Notes: a model not told the origin generated them from the sequence alone. A stretch of 64,000 nt of DNA from Streptomyces wedmorensis (GCF_000716445.1 NZ_JNWK01000036.1:1-64000), one strand, 5' to 3'. Positions 7,236-16,149 are shown, counted from the first letter of the stretch. Numbers and translations: made by a program.

Positions 7236-8192
7236 ATGCAGAAGCAATCGTCGCGGCTCGCGCTCGCCGCCGCCGGTGTGACCGTGGTCCTGTGGGCCTC
7301 CGCGTTCGTGTCCATCCGCAGCGCGGGGGCGGCGTACTCCCCCGGCGCGCTCGCGCTCGGCAGGCTGCTGGCCGGCGCCCTGGTCCTGGGGGTGGTCCTG
7401 CTGGTGCGGCGGGAGGGGCTGCCGCCGAGGGCGGCCTGGCCGGGGATCGTGGTGTCGGGGCTGCTGTGGTTCGGGGTGTACATGGTGGTGCTCAACTGGG
7501 GTGAGCAGGAGGTCGACGCGGGCACCGCGGCGATGGTGGTGAACATCGGGCCGATCCTGATCGCGCTGCTCGGCGCGCGGTTCCTGAAGGAGTCGCTGCC
7601 GCCCCGGCTGCTGGCCGGCATGGCGGTGTCCTTCGCGGGTGCGGTGGCGGTGGGGTTGTCGATGTCCGCCTCGTCGTCGGGTGGGCACGCCTCGGTGCTC
7701 GGGGTGGTGCTCTGTCTGCTGGCGGCGATGGCGTACGCGGGCGGAGTGGTGGCGCAGAAGCCGGCGCTGGCGCACGGCAGCGCGCTCCAGGTGACGACGT
7801 TCGGGTGCCTGGTGGGCGCGGTGGCCTGTCTGCCGTTCGCCGGGCAGCTGGTCGATGAGGCGGGCCGGGCCCCGCTGTCGGCGACCCTGAACATGGTCTA
7901 CCTGGGGGTGTTCCCGACCGCGCTGGCGTTCACGACCTGGGCCTACGCCCTGGCCAGGACGACCGCGGGACGGATGGGCGCCACGACGTACGCCGTGCCC
8001 GCCCTCGTGGTGCTGCTGGCCTGGGTGTTCCTCGGCGAGCTGCCGGGGCTGCTCACCCTCGCCGGCGGCGCGTTGTGCCTGGCGGGCGTGGCCGTGTCCC
8101 GCTCTCGGTCACGGGCCTCCGTCGCGGTCGGAACGGGAGCGGTGCCCCGTGGGGTCCGGCCGGGTAACGACACGGGCGCATCCGGGAGTTGA
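7236..8192 (+). CDS. EamA-type DMT-superfamily transporter
   Basis: 318 residues with about ten hydrophobic helices in two EamA repeats, the typical layout of drug/metabolite exporters of the RhtA/YdcZ clan. N-terminal GVTVVLWASAFVSIRSAG and second-repeat MVYLGVFPTALAFTTWAYALAR are family features. The ATG at 7236 is preceded by TACGGT and 6 bases, so a leaderless message is possible; no Shine-Dalgarno sequence is seen. Substrate unknown. It follows the ArsR gene by 166 bp of repeats. Confidence 0.88.
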   Translation: MQKQSSRLALAAAGVTVVLWASAFVSIRSAGAAYSPGALALGRLLAGALVLGVVLLVRREGLPPRAAWPGIVVSGLLWFGVYMVVLNWGEQEVDAGTAAMVVNIGPILIALLGARFLKESLPPRLLAGMAVSFAGAVAVGLSMSASSSGGHASVLGVVLCLLAAMAYAGGVVAQKPALAHGSALQVTTFGCLVGAVACLPFAGQLVDEAGRAPLSATLNMVYLGVFPTALAFTTWAYALARTTAGRMGATTYAVPALVVLLAWVFLGELPGLLTLAGGALCLAGVAVSRSRSRASVAVGTGAVPRGVRPGNDTGASGS

Positions 8193-8233
8193 CCCTGCCG
8201 GCCACGGCCTCCCGCCGTCCGGCGGCCGGACCG

Positions 8234-8902
8234 TCAGTCCCCGTCGCCGGACTCGAGGAGTCGGCGGGCGAAGGCCGTCAGGGACCGGCCGATGCGCTCG
8301 ACCGACAGGCCGAGTTCGTGCCGCTGGAACCGGAAGAGCTCGGGTGACAACGGGCTGAGCGCGATGTCGATCAGCGGGTCCGGGTCGCGGACGCCGTGGG
8401 CGACGAGCAGCGTACGGACATGGACGCGCCAGAAGCCGTAGGCGCCCGTCCGGAAGCGCGCGGCGCCGGTCTCCGCCCCGAGCGCCAGCGGAAGATGACG
8501 CTCCAGCAGGTCGAGCATGGCCAGGTAGAAGGCCGCGAGCCGCTCCCCCGCGGGCGCGCCGGGTCCGAGTGGCGGCGGCCCGTAGATGAGCTGCCCCTGG
8601 AGCCGGCGCTCGTGCTCGTCGAGCAGCGCCACGGCGACCGAGGACGGGTCGGGGAAGCTCCGGTAGAGCGTGGCGCGGCCGACGCCCGCGGCCTTGGCGA
8701 TCCGGTCCATGGTGACTGTACGGGGATCCTGTTCGGCGAAGAGCCGCTCGGCCGCGGTCAGGATCTGGGTGCGGTTGCGCTCCGCGTCCGCGCGTCGCCG
8801 CGGGGCGACCGGCCGCTCGTCCGCGGCCTGCAGATCTCCCAGGAGCCCGCCGACCCGGGGCACGGGGGCGGCTCCCTGTCCGCGCTGCTCGTCGTCGCTC
8901 AT
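8234..8902 (-). CDS. TetR-family repressor of the adjacent DMT transporter
   Basis: 222 residues. After a 40-residue leader the helix-turn-helix reads VTMDRIAKAAGVGRATLYRSF; the C-terminal half is an all-helical ligand domain. It is divergent from the YdcZ-type transporter gene, and the 121-bp intergenic region holds two operators inside a 62-bp palindrome (8930-8991). This is the QacR/TetA-like arrangement, which makes self-repression and transporter repression the likely role. Inducer unknown. Confidence 0.87.
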   Translation of the reverse strand: MSDDEQRGQGAAPVPRVGGLLGDLQAADERPVAPRRRADAERNRTQILTAAERLFAEQDPRTVTMDRIAKAAGVGRATLYRSFPDPSSVAVALLDEHERRLQGQLIYGPPPLGPGAPAGERLAAFYLAMLDLLERHLPLALGAETGAARFRTGAYGFWRVHVRTLLVAHGVRDPDPLIDIALSPLSPELFRFQRHELGLSVERIGRSLTAFARRLLESGDGD

Positions 8903-8929
8903 GGATCAGACCTTACTTCCCCGGGACTC

Positions 8930-8991
8930 AAGTGGACATCTTGTCCGTTTGCAATGCCGCATGGCATGCTAAACGGACTTGGTGTCCACTT
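8930..8991. promoter_or_regulatory. Nested palindrome with two inverted TetR operators
   Basis: Operator 1 is AAGTGGACATCTTGTCCGTTT at 8930-8950, with GGACA-TCT-TGTCC as a perfect inner dyad. Operator 2 is AAACGGACTTGGTGTCCACTT at 8971-8991, close to the reverse complement of operator 1. Between them ATGCC-GCAT-GGCAT (8954-8967) forms a further dyad. The whole 62 bp is an almost symmetrical palindrome between divergent genes. Confidence 0.8.
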
Positions 8992-9023
8992 ATCCGTTCG
9001 CCATCCCGCCCCAGGGAGATCCC

Positions 9024-9962
9024 ATGCACACCGCGCTCCTCGCCGCGGCCCTGCTGGTCGGCTGCCTCCTGGCCGTACAGGCCTCGGTGAACCTCCAGCT
9101 CAACTCGGCCGTCGGCACCCCGTACGGCGCTTCCACCATCCAGCTCGGCGTCGCCACGGGTCTGCTCGTCGTGCTCGCGGTGGCCGCCGGCGCACTCGGC
9201 GCGCTCGGCGAACTGCCCGACGTGGAGCCCTGGCAGCTGCTGGGCGGACTGGCCAGTCCGCTCTACATCACCAGCGGCATCCTGCTGTTCCCACGGCTCG
9301 GCGCCCTCGCCGCCGTGGGGCTCTTCGTCACCGGCCAGATGTTCGCCTCGCTAGCCCTCGATCTCTTCGGGCTCCTCGGCCTCGAACGCAAGGACCTCGG
9401 CGCCGGGATCGTCATCGGCGCCCTGGCCGTGCTCGCGGGCATCGTCGTGATCATCCGGGGCATGAAGGCGGCGGCGCCCCCCGGCGCGCCCAGGACGTCG
9501 AGCGCGGGCCGCGCGGGCCTGCTCGCCCTCGGTGTCGTCGCCGGCGGCGTGCTTCCGGTGCAGGGCGCGGTCAACGCCCAACTCCGCGCCCAGCTGAAGG
9601 AGCCCATCACCGTCGCCGTGATCAGCTTCGCCGTCGCGACCTTCACGATCGCCGTGGTCCTGCTCGTGCTGTACGCGACCCGGCGCACCCCGAAGCCCAA
9701 GATCGCCCCGCTGAAGAAGATGCCCTGGTGGGGCTGGCTGGGTGGCGCCTGCGCCGCCGCCTACGTCACCGGCACCTTCCTGCTCATCCCCTCCATCGGC
9801 GCGGCGGTGACCATCGCGCTCACCGTGACCGGGCAGCAGCTCACCTCGGCGCTGATCGACCACAAGGGCCTGTTCAGGCTCCCCCGGCGCTCCCTGACGA
9901 AGCCCCGCGCCCTGGGCCTCGCCCTGCTGATCGCCGGCTCCCTGACCATCCAGCTCGCCTGA
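9024..9962 (+). CDS. YdcZ-type DMT-family transporter (tandem DUF606)
   Basis: 312 residues, ten hydrophobic segments. Two homologous halves are evident: LLVGCLLAVQASVNLQLNS and, later, LGVVAGGVLPVQGAVNAQLRAQL, and each half ends with a (V/T)TGQ motif (LFVTGQMFASL, LTVTGQQLTSALIDHKG). This is the signature of the YdcZ family with both halves fused. The start at 9024 has AGGGAGA 5 bp upstream. It sits opposite a TetR gene and is followed after 23 bp by a metallo-hydrolase-like gene, so the pair may form one operon induced by a small molecule. Confidence 0.9.
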   Translation: MHTALLAAALLVGCLLAVQASVNLQLNSAVGTPYGASTIQLGVATGLLVVLAVAAGALGALGELPDVEPWQLLGGLASPLYITSGILLFPRLGALAAVGLFVTGQMFASLALDLFGLLGLERKDLGAGIVIGALAVLAGIVVIIRGMKAAAPPGAPRTSSAGRAGLLALGVVAGGVLPVQGAVNAQLRAQLKEPITVAVISFAVATFTIAVVLLVLYATRRTPKPKIAPLKKMPWWGWLGGACAAAYVTGTFLLIPSIGAAVTIALTVTGQQLTSALIDHKGLFRLPRRSLTKPRALGLALLIAGSLTIQLA

Positions 9963-9985
9963 AGACCCCTCACGAGAGGTGCGGC

Positions 9986-10786
9986 ATGAAACCCTCCTAC
10001 AGCGCGGGGCCGGACATCCACGTCCTCCCCTCGGCCCTGCCCGTACCCGGCCTCGGCCACCAGCCCGTCCACGCCTTCCTCTTACGGGCGGGGCAGCCGC
10101 TCCTCGTCGACACCGGCATGCCCGTGGACCGGGAGGCCTTCCTCGACTCCCTCTGGTCGCTGATCGACCCGGCCGACCTGCGCTGGATCGTCGTGACCCA
10201 CGACGACCGCGACCACACCGGCGCCCTCGCCCGCGTCCTGGAGGCCGCGCCCCGGGCGAAGGTGCTCGCCAACGCGATATCACTGACGCGCATGTCGGAA
10301 GAGTTCGACATTCCGCGGGAACGGTCGGTGACAGCCAACCCGGGAAGCCGGGTGAAGATCGGCGACCGCGAGCTCGGTTTTCACCGGCCGCCCACCTTCG
10401 ACTCACCGGGCACTCTCGCCGTGTTCGACCACTCCGACGGCACGCTGTACAGCTCCGACAGCTTCGGAACCGTCGTCGAAGAGATCGCCCAGGAATTCAC
10501 CGACCTCTCCGAGGAAGAGTTCTTCCGCGGATTCGACGTACTGAACCGGGCGATAGCCCCATGGACCGCCCTGGTCGACGAGGCGAGGTTCGTCCGGCCC
10601 GTACGCGAGTTGGCCGCGCTGCGCCCGGCGCGGCTGCTGAGCGCGCACGGGCCGACGGTCCGCGGGGACGCCGTGCCCCGGCTCTTCGACGCGATGGCCA
10701 GCATCCCCGCCCTGCCCGCCTGGCTGCCGGACGCCGACCTCGATCTCGAGGCGGCCCTCGACGCCCACGAGTCCCCCGCCGCCTGA
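9986..10786 (+). CDS. Metallo-beta-lactamase-fold protein with an ODP-like (diiron) motif
   Basis: 266 residues, a single MBL fold. The first metal motif is H72-x-D74-x-D76-H77 (THDDRDHTG), not HxHxDH; an acid at the third place is the mark of the oxygen-binding diiron domain of flavodiiron proteins. LYSSDSFG (Asp158) and LLSAHGP (His221) also match that family. The His expected between them in flavodiiron enzymes (as in LHWPD) is replaced in TFDSPG, so the metal site may be incomplete. There is no flavodoxin domain. Ribosome site GAGAGGT. It lies 23 bp after the transporter gene, suggesting one transcript. Confidence 0.75.
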   Translation: MKPSYSAGPDIHVLPSALPVPGLGHQPVHAFLLRAGQPLLVDTGMPVDREAFLDSLWSLIDPADLRWIVVTHDDRDHTGALARVLEAAPRAKVLANAISLTRMSEEFDIPRERSVTANPGSRVKIGDRELGFHRPPTFDSPGTLAVFDHSDGTLYSSDSFGTVVEEIAQEFTDLSEEEFFRGFDVLNRAIAPWTALVDEARFVRPVRELAALRPARLLSAHGPTVRGDAVPRLFDAMASIPALPAWLPDADLDLEAALDAHESPAA

Positions 10787-10838
10787 GCCCCTCCCCTCCC
10801 CGCACGACCGGAACCCGACGCACGAACCGAGGAGAACC

Positions 10839-11585
10839 ATGTCCGACCCGACCACCACCGACCTGACCACCACCGACCCGACCACCACCGACCCGACCAC
10901 CACCGACCTGACCCCGCCGCGCGGCGTCATCACCGTCTTCTCCGACATCTGGTGTTCCTTCGCGCACATCGCCGTCCACCGGCTGCACGCCACCCGGGCC
11001 CGGCTCGGCCTGGAGGAGCGGGTCTCCTTCGACCTGCACGCCTTCCCGCTCGAGCTGCTGAACGACGCCCCGAGCCCGCGGCCCGGCACGGACAGCGAGG
11101 TCGCCCGGATGGCGAGCCTCGAGCCGGCCGCCGGGTGGCAGCTGTGGCAGGCCAAGGACTGGCTCTACCCCACGACGACGCTGCCCGCCCTGGAGGCGGT
11201 CCTCGCGGCGAAGGAGCAGAGCCTGAGCGCCTCCGAGCAGCTCGACCTCGGACTCCGCCGGGCCTTCTGGGCCGAGTCGCGCTGCGTCAGCCACCGCAAG
11301 GTGATCCTGGACGTGGCCGCGGACACCGGCGTGGTCGACGTCGACGCGCTGGCCGAGGCGCTCGACGACGGCCGCGCACGCCGGACGCTCGCCGACCAGG
11401 CCGCGGTGTCCAGGACCGACCGGGTGAACTGCAGCCCGCACCTCTTCCTGCCCGACGGCTCCGACCACGCCAACCCGGGCATCGACGTGGGCTGGGAGGG
11501 TGCGTACGGCGTCGGCTGGCCGGTGATCGCCTCGGACGACCCGAAGGTGTTCGAGGGCCTTCTGCTGCGGGCCGCCACCGAATAG
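10839..11585 (+). CDS. DsbA-family oxidoreductase-like protein with a TTTDP-repeat leader
   Basis: 248 residues. The first 25 are a low-complexity leader made of four 5-residue units (DPTTT/DLTTT) from a 15-bp DNA repeat. A DSBA-like thioredoxin domain follows (ITVFSDIWCSFAHIAVHRL to about residue 235). The usual CxxC is reduced to one Cys (WCSFAH), so it is not a conventional dithiol oxidase; it may act like a glutathione-S-transferase-kappa or FrnE relative. Ribosome site GGAGAA. It lies 52 bp after the MBL-fold gene. A strong hairpin ends the transcript at 11622-11662. Confidence 0.75.
   Translation: MSDPTTTDLTTTDPTTTDPTTTDLTPPRGVITVFSDIWCSFAHIAVHRLHATRARLGLEERVSFDLHAFPLELLNDAPSPRPGTDSEVARMASLEPAAGWQLWQAKDWLYPTTTLPALEAVLAAKEQSLSASEQLDLGLRRAFWAESRCVSHRKVILDVAADTGVVDVDALAEALDDGRARRTLADQAAVSRTDRVNCSPHLFLPDGSDHANPGIDVGWEGAYGVGWPVIASDDPKVFEGLLLRAATE
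10845..10904 (+). repeat. 15-bp in-frame tandem repeat
   Basis: Four units of GACCYGACCACCACC encode Asp-Pro/Leu-Thr-Thr-Thr. A partial fifth unit follows. The period is a multiple of three, so copy changes would keep the frame and only lengthen the leader. Confidence 0.85.
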
Positions 11586-11621
11586 CCGGGAGGGTCCGCG
11601 GCGGCGGCCGGAGCACGCGAA

Positions 11622-11662
11622 CGACGGCCGGGCATTCCGATGCGCGGAATGCCCGGCCGTCG
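11622..11662 (+). terminator. Strong hairpin terminator
   Basis: An 18-bp perfect stem, with arms built on CGGCCGGGCATTCCG and its complement (11622-11639 with 11645-11662), closes on the 5-base loop ATGCG. It starts 36 bp after the stop of the DsbA-like gene. Confidence 0.85.
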
Positions 11663-12001
<339 letters not shown>

Positions 12002-12954
12002 TCGGCGAGGACCGGCAGGTCCTCGACCGGGTTCGAGTTGCCGTAGACGCAGCCGGCCAGGGTGCGGCCCCAGTGGAAGAGCTCCAGGGCGTTGAAGGTG
12101 ACCTGCTGGTCCTTGCCGCCGATGCCGACGACCGTGGTGCGGCCGCCGCGCCGGGTGGACTCCCAGGCGGTGCGGATCGTGACGGCGCGGCCGACGCATT
12201 CGACGGCCACGTCGACGCCCTGGCCGCCCGTCAGCTTCCGGATCTCCTTCGGCATGGTCCCGGAGGCGACGACGTACTCGGTGGCTCCCGCCGCCCGTGC
12301 CAGCGCCTCCTTCTCCGGGGTGACGTCGACCGCGACGATCGTCGACGCGCCCGCGATCCGGGCGGCCTGGAGGGTGGCGAGGCCCACCCCGCCGACGCCG
12401 AACACGGCGACGGTCTCGCCTTCCCGGACCCGGGCGGAGTGGTGGATCGCGCCCCATCCGGTGAGGGCGGCGCAGCCGAGGAGCGCGGCGTCGGTGAGCG
12501 GCACGCCGTCCGGGACGGGCAGGACGCAGTTCGCGGCGACGACCGTCTCCTCGGCGAAGGCGGCGACGTTGAGTCCGGGGTGGAGCTCGGTGCCGTCCGC
12601 CGTGCGCGCGTGGACGTTCGCGGCGCCGGTCAGGGCGTCGGCGCAGAGCCAGACCTCGCCGAGCGAGCAGGGGTGGCAGGTGCCGCAGGACGGCGCCCAG
12701 TTGAGGACGACGCCGTCGCCGGGGGCCACGTGCGTGACCCCGTCGCCGACGGAGACGACCGTGCCGGCGCCCTCGTGGCCGAGGACGGCCGGGACCGGCA
12801 CGCGCATGGTGCCGTTGGAGAGCGACAGGTCGGAGTGGCAGACCCCGGCGGCGGCGAGCCGGACCCGGACCTGGCCGGGACCGGGCTCGGGGAGTTCGAT
12901 GCCGGTGATCTCCAGGGGAGAGCCGACGGCGGGCAGGACGGCGGCGCGGATCAC
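12002..12954 (-). pseudogene. Zinc-dependent alcohol dehydrogenase, C-terminus missing
   Basis: About 317 recognisable residues of an MDR-family class III-like dehydrogenase. Present are GVCHSD and GHEGAG (catalytic zinc), CGTCHPCSLGEVWLC (four-Cys structural zinc loop) and GVGGVGLATLQ (NAD fold). After NPVEDLPVLAE the frame enters the poly-C/poly-G tract, and the expected last 50-60 residues, which finish the catalytic domain, are absent. The open frame continues spuriously to 11287. It is either an assembly error or a real truncation. The gene lies 19 bp downstream of an aldehyde dehydrogenase, so the pair would oxidise an alcohol to an acid, or run in reverse. Confidence 0.75.
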
Positions 12955-12973
12955 GTTCGTTGCTCCTTCGGGC

Positions 12974-14365
12974 TCAGAACTGGAGGGACTTGGTCTGGAG
13001 GTACTCGGCGAGTCCGTGCGCGCCGAGTTCCCGGCCCACGCCGGACTGCTTGTATCCGCCGAAGGGGGCCAGCGGGTTGAAGCGGCCGCCGTTGATGTCG
13101 ACCTGCCCGGTGTCCATGCGGCGGGCGAAGGCCACGGCCGCCTCGGGCTCGCCCCAGACGGCGCCGGCGAGGCCGTAGTCGGTGCCGTTGGCGATGGCCA
13201 GGGCGTCGGCCTCGTCCTCGTACCGGAGGATCGAGACGACCGGTCCGAAGATCTCCTCCTGGGCGATGGTCATCTCCGGGGTGACGTCGGCGAAGACGGT
13301 CGGGGAGACGTAGTACCCGGTCTCGCGCGGGGCGTCGGGGCCGCCGGCGACGAGTCGGGCGCCCTCCTCCATGCCCTTCTCGATGTAGCCGCGCACGCGC
13401 TCCTGCTGCTTGGCGTTGACGAGAGGGCCGACGCGCTCGCCGGGGACGTACTTGGCGACGGCCTCGGCGGCGAGGGCGACCGCCTCCTCGTACCGGTCGG
13501 CGGGGACGAGCATCCGGGTCCAGGCGCTGCACGTCTGGCCGGAGTTGGACATGACGTTGGCGATGCCGGCGGCGACGGCCTTGGGCAGGTCGGCGCTCGG
13601 GAGGATCACGTTGGCGGACTTGCCGCCGAGTTCGAGCGCGACCCGCTTGACGGCGCCGCCGGCGAGGGCGCCGATGCGGCGGCCGACGGCGGTCGAGCCG
13701 GTGAAGGAGACGAGGTCCACGTCCGGGTGCTCGGCGAGCGCCTGGCCGGCGACCGGGCCGAGGCCGGTGACCAGGTTGAACACGCCGGCGGGCAGGCCGG
13801 CCTCGTGCACGGCCTCGGCGAAGAGCTGGGCGGTGAGCGGGGTGTCCTCGGCGGGCTTGAGGACGGTGACGCAGCCGGCGGCGAGGGCCGGGGCGACCTT
13901 GGCGACGATCTGGTGGAGCGGGTAGTTCCAGGGGGTGATCGCGGCGACGACGCCGACGGGCTCGGAGTAGACGGTGGAGTTGCCGACCTTCTCCTCGAAG
14001 GGGTGGGTGGCGGCGAGTTCGGCGTACGAGCCGGCGACGGCGATCGGCAGCCCCGCGTGCACGGTGGCGGCGAGCCGGGGCGGCGCGCCGAGTTCGGCGG
14101 TGACGGTGGCGGCGATCTCCTCCGCCCGGGCGGCGAGCGCGTCGCGCAGCGCGGCGATACGGGCTCCGCGCTCGGCCGGCGGCGTGGCCGCCCAGCCGGG
14201 GAGCGCGGCGCGGGCGGCGCGAACGGCGGCGTCGACGTCCTCGGCGGTGCCGGCCGGGACGTGGCCGATGACCTGCTCGTCCGCCGGGTTGATCACCGGG
14301 ATCGTGTCCGTGGAGGACGCGGGGCGCCACTCCCCGCCGATGTACATCGCGTCGTGCGCCTTCAT
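12974..14365 (-). CDS. NAD(P)-dependent aldehyde dehydrogenase
   Basis: 463 residues from ATG 14365 (GAGGAG ribosome site). All family landmarks are present: [21 protein letters not shown], general-base Glu in [10 protein letters not shown], catalytic Cys279 in [12 protein letters not shown] and the closing [13 protein letters not shown]. It converts aldehydes to acids. It heads a two-gene operon with the alcohol dehydrogenase. Its promoter region carries the GCGCTG-N9-CAGCGC dyad that matches the one at the acyl-CoA dehydrogenase/TetR promoter, so the TetR protein encoded at 3633 is the prime candidate regulator. Confidence 0.92.
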   Translation of the reverse strand: MKAHDAMYIGGEWRPASSTDTIPVINPADEQVIGHVPAGTAEDVDAAVRAARAALPGWAATPPAERGARIAALRDALAARAEEIAATVTAELGAPPRLAATVHAGLPIAVAGSYAELAATHPFEEKVGNSTVYSEPVGVVAAITPWNYPLHQIVAKVAPALAAGCVTVLKPAEDTPLTAQLFAEAVHEAGLPAGVFNLVTGLGPVAGQALAEHPDVDLVSFTGSTAVGRRIGALAGGAVKRVALELGGKSANVILPSADLPKAVAAGIANVMSNSGQTCSAWTRMLVPADRYEEAVALAAEAVAKYVPGERVGPLVNAKQQERVRGYIEKGMEEGARLVAGGPDAPRETGYYVSPTVFADVTPEMTIAQEEIFGPVVSILRYEDEADALAIANGTDYGLAGAVWGEPEAAVAFARRMDTGQVDINGGRFNPLAPFGGYKQSGVGRELGAHGLAEYLQTKSLQF

Positions 14366-14409
14366 CCGCTGTCTCCTCACGTTGCCGGTTCCCCGTCCGA
14401 CTCAAACTA

Positions 14410-14430
14410 GCGCTGTTAGTTTTTCAGCGC
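14410..14430. promoter_or_regulatory. Operator-like dyad, copy B (aldehyde dehydrogenase operon)
   Basis: GCGCTG-TTAGTTTTT-CAGCGC is a perfect 6-bp inverted repeat with a 9-base AT-rich spacer, 45 bp upstream of the ATG. Fifteen of the 18 core bases match 3597-3614, 10.8 kb away. The core lies where a promoter would be blocked. Confidence 0.65.
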
Positions 14431-14560
14431 CAGGGTCGACCGACGTGCCCCCCGTCTCACCCGCCCCCGCACCCCGGCCCACTCGATCGTGCCGCCCCAC
14501 CGGCCGCCTGTCCACGTGCGCCTCGCACCGTCACGGGCTTCCCGGCACGGGGGATCCCGC

Positions 14561-14628
14561 GTGCCCTGCATGCCCCGCGTGCCCTGCATGCCCCGCGTGC
14601 CCTGCGTGCCCCGCGTGCCCTGCGTGCC
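14561..14628. repeat. 18-bp tandem repeat (GTGCCCTGCRTGCCCCGC)
   Basis: Units begin at 14561, 14579, 14597 and 14615, the last incomplete. Each can be split into two 9-bp halves of GTGCCCYGC. It fills part of the 403-bp gene-free stretch between the aldehyde dehydrogenase start and the sortase stop; no coding frame there is convincing. Confidence 0.85.
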
Positions 14629-14662
14629 ACACCGACGGCGGCGACCGTACGCACACACACGA

Positions 14663-14708
14663 CACGCCCCGTCCGACGGAGCGGCTGGATTCCGTCGGAC
14701 GGGGCGTG
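14663..14708 (-). terminator. Hairpin terminator of the sortase operon
   Basis: An 18-bp stem: CGCCCCGTCCGACGGA (14665-14680) pairs with 14691-14706 across a 10-base loop, plus two further pairs at the base. It lies 61 bp beyond the sortase stop on the coding strand. Confidence 0.85.
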
Positions 14709-14768
14709 GGCGGGGAGCGGGCCCTGTCGGCCCGGTTCGCGGATCCGGAGGGCGTGCCGGACGCGGGG

Positions 14769-15503
14769 TCAGATCTTCCGGGCGAGGTCGGTGAGGTGGG
14801 CGAAGACGACGATGTTCGCCTCGTAGCCGTTACGGCTGTCGAACGCCCCACCGCAGGTGAGGAGCCTGAGTTCGGGGCGCCCGGTGGCGCCGTACACCTC
14901 CTTGTCGGGGAAGTCCGCCTTGGCGTACGTACGCACGCGGTCGACCGTGAAGACGGCGACCTTGCCGTCGGCGCGGGCGACGCGGACGGTGTTTCCGGGG
15001 CTGAGGGAGTCGAGGTTCAGGAAGACGGCGGGCCCGGTGCGGGTGTCGCGGTGGCCGACCACGACGGCGGTGCCGCGTTCACCGGGGGTGACCCCCTTCG
15101 CGTACCAGCCGACGACCCTGGGGTTGTCGACCGGCGGCGTGGCGAGCCGTCCTTTGCCGTCGATGTCGAGTTCGGTCACCGGGGCCTCGATGGTGATGGC
15201 GGGGACGGCCAGGGTGGTGGGGCGCGAGCGGGGCAGCGGCGCCGGCGGGGGCGTCGGCCGCGGCGGTGGTGTCGCCTTCGGCCGGGCCCCGGGCTTCGCC
15301 TTGTGGTCCAGGGCGGCCGGCGCTCCGCTCGCCGCCGCCGCCCCGGGAACCGCCGGGGCGGCGGCGAGCGGCGGGTCGGCCGGCTCCTCGTCACCGGCCC
15401 ACCAGACGCCTCCGGTGACCAGGACCGTGGTGACCACCACGGTCCTGGCGAGGCGGAGGAGCCGCCGCCTGCGTCGCGTGAGGCGGGACCTACGCGGCGC
15501 CAT
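14769..15503 (-). CDS. Class F sortase
   Basis: 244 residues. A basic N-terminus and one membrane anchor (about residues 18-36) are followed by a long Ala/Pro-rich stalk and a sortase barrel. The active site is complete: His in VVVGHRDT, Cys217 in LLTCGG and Arg224 in DSRNGYEAN. Class F enzymes are extracellular, membrane-tethered transpeptidases of actinobacteria whose sorting signal is poorly defined. The start overlaps the upstream secreted-protein gene by 14 bp, so translation is coupled. Confidence 0.9.
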   Translation of the reverse strand: MAPRRSRLTRRRRRLLRLARTVVVTTVLVTGGVWWAGDEEPADPPLAAAPAVPGAAAASGAPAALDHKAKPGARPKATPPPRPTPPPAPLPRSRPTTLAVPAITIEAPVTELDIDGKGRLATPPVDNPRVVGWYAKGVTPGERGTAVVVGHRDTRTGPAVFLNLDSLSPGNTVRVARADGKVAVFTVDRVRTYAKADFPDKEVYGATGRPELRLLTCGGAFDSRNGYEANIVVFAHLTDLARKI

Positions 15504-16149
15504 TGTCGCGGCGGCGCGAGCGACGGATCAGGACCAGTCCGGCCGTGCCGGCGAGGCCGGCCGCGACGGCCGCACCGACGCCGAAGGCGGAGGAGTCCTC
15601 GGCCGCGATCTCCGCGCTGCCGCCGCCGCCCGCACCGACCGGGCCGTGCGGGGGCTTGCCGTGCCCGTGGCCGCCGTTGCCGCCGGGTCCGCCGTTCGGC
15701 GGCTGGGTCGGCGGCTGGGTCGGGTTGGTGATGACGTCACCGGGGCACTCGACCTTGAAGACCTTCTGCTTGCCGGCCCCGGTCTGCCCCTCGAAGGTCC
15801 AGACGAGCTTGTACTGGCCGTTGGGCAGCGACAGCGGGCCGGTGTGGCCCGTGCCCGTGGCCAGGGTGATGTGACCGTTGAGGCTCGGATCGTCGGCCTT
15901 GGGTGGCTGGGGCGAGATCTCCCAGTCGACTTCCTGGAGCGTGTCGAAGTTGAAGGCCGCCAGGTAGAACCTGCAGACCTTCGGCTCGTTGCTCTGGTCG
16001 TCGAAGGGGGTGCCGACCTTGTGGATCTTCACGTCGCCGTTGTCGCCGGGGGCGGCGTACGCCGCCGGCGCGCCCGCGAGGGCGAGGCCGCTCAGGGCGA
16101 ATGCGGCTGCGGTGGCGGCGGCGAGAGGCCGGGCGGTACGAGCAGGCAT
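15490..16149 (-). CDS. Secreted, C-terminally anchored partner of the class F sortase
   Basis: 219 residues. Signal peptide ends near AAYAAPG (about residue 33). A globular domain of about 110 residues follows, with two Cys (EPKVCRFYL and KVECPGD) probably disulphide-bonded. Then come a PTQPPTQPPNGGPGGNGGHGHG linker region, a transmembrane helix (AFGVGAAVAAGLAGTAGLVLI) and an RRSRRR tail. This is surface-protein architecture, yet no LPxTG- or LAxTG-like motif precedes the helix. Ribosome site GGAGGAA. It is encoded immediately before, and overlapping, the sortase. Function unknown; substrate or scaffold are both possible. Confidence 0.78.
   Translation of the reverse strand: MPARTARPLAAATAAAFALSGLALAGAPAAYAAPGDNGDVKIHKVGTPFDDQSNEPKVCRFYLAAFNFDTLQEVDWEISPQPPKADDPSLNGHITLATGTGHTGPLSLPNGQYKLVWTFEGQTGAGKQKVFKVECPGDVITNPTQPPTQPPNGGPGGNGGHGHGKPPHGPVGAGGGGSAEIAAEDSSAFGVGAAVAAGLAGTAGLVLIRRSRRRDNGAA

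Noticed and set aside
10845..10904. Possible antigen-like or phase-variable repeat
   Set aside because: The 15-bp period keeps the frame, so copy change cannot switch the gene on or off.
14561..14628. Coding repeat protein (Cys/Met/Pro-rich open frames)
   Set aside because: Frames exist on both strands only because the 18-bp repeat lacks stops. There is no start signal, no family match and no codon bias.
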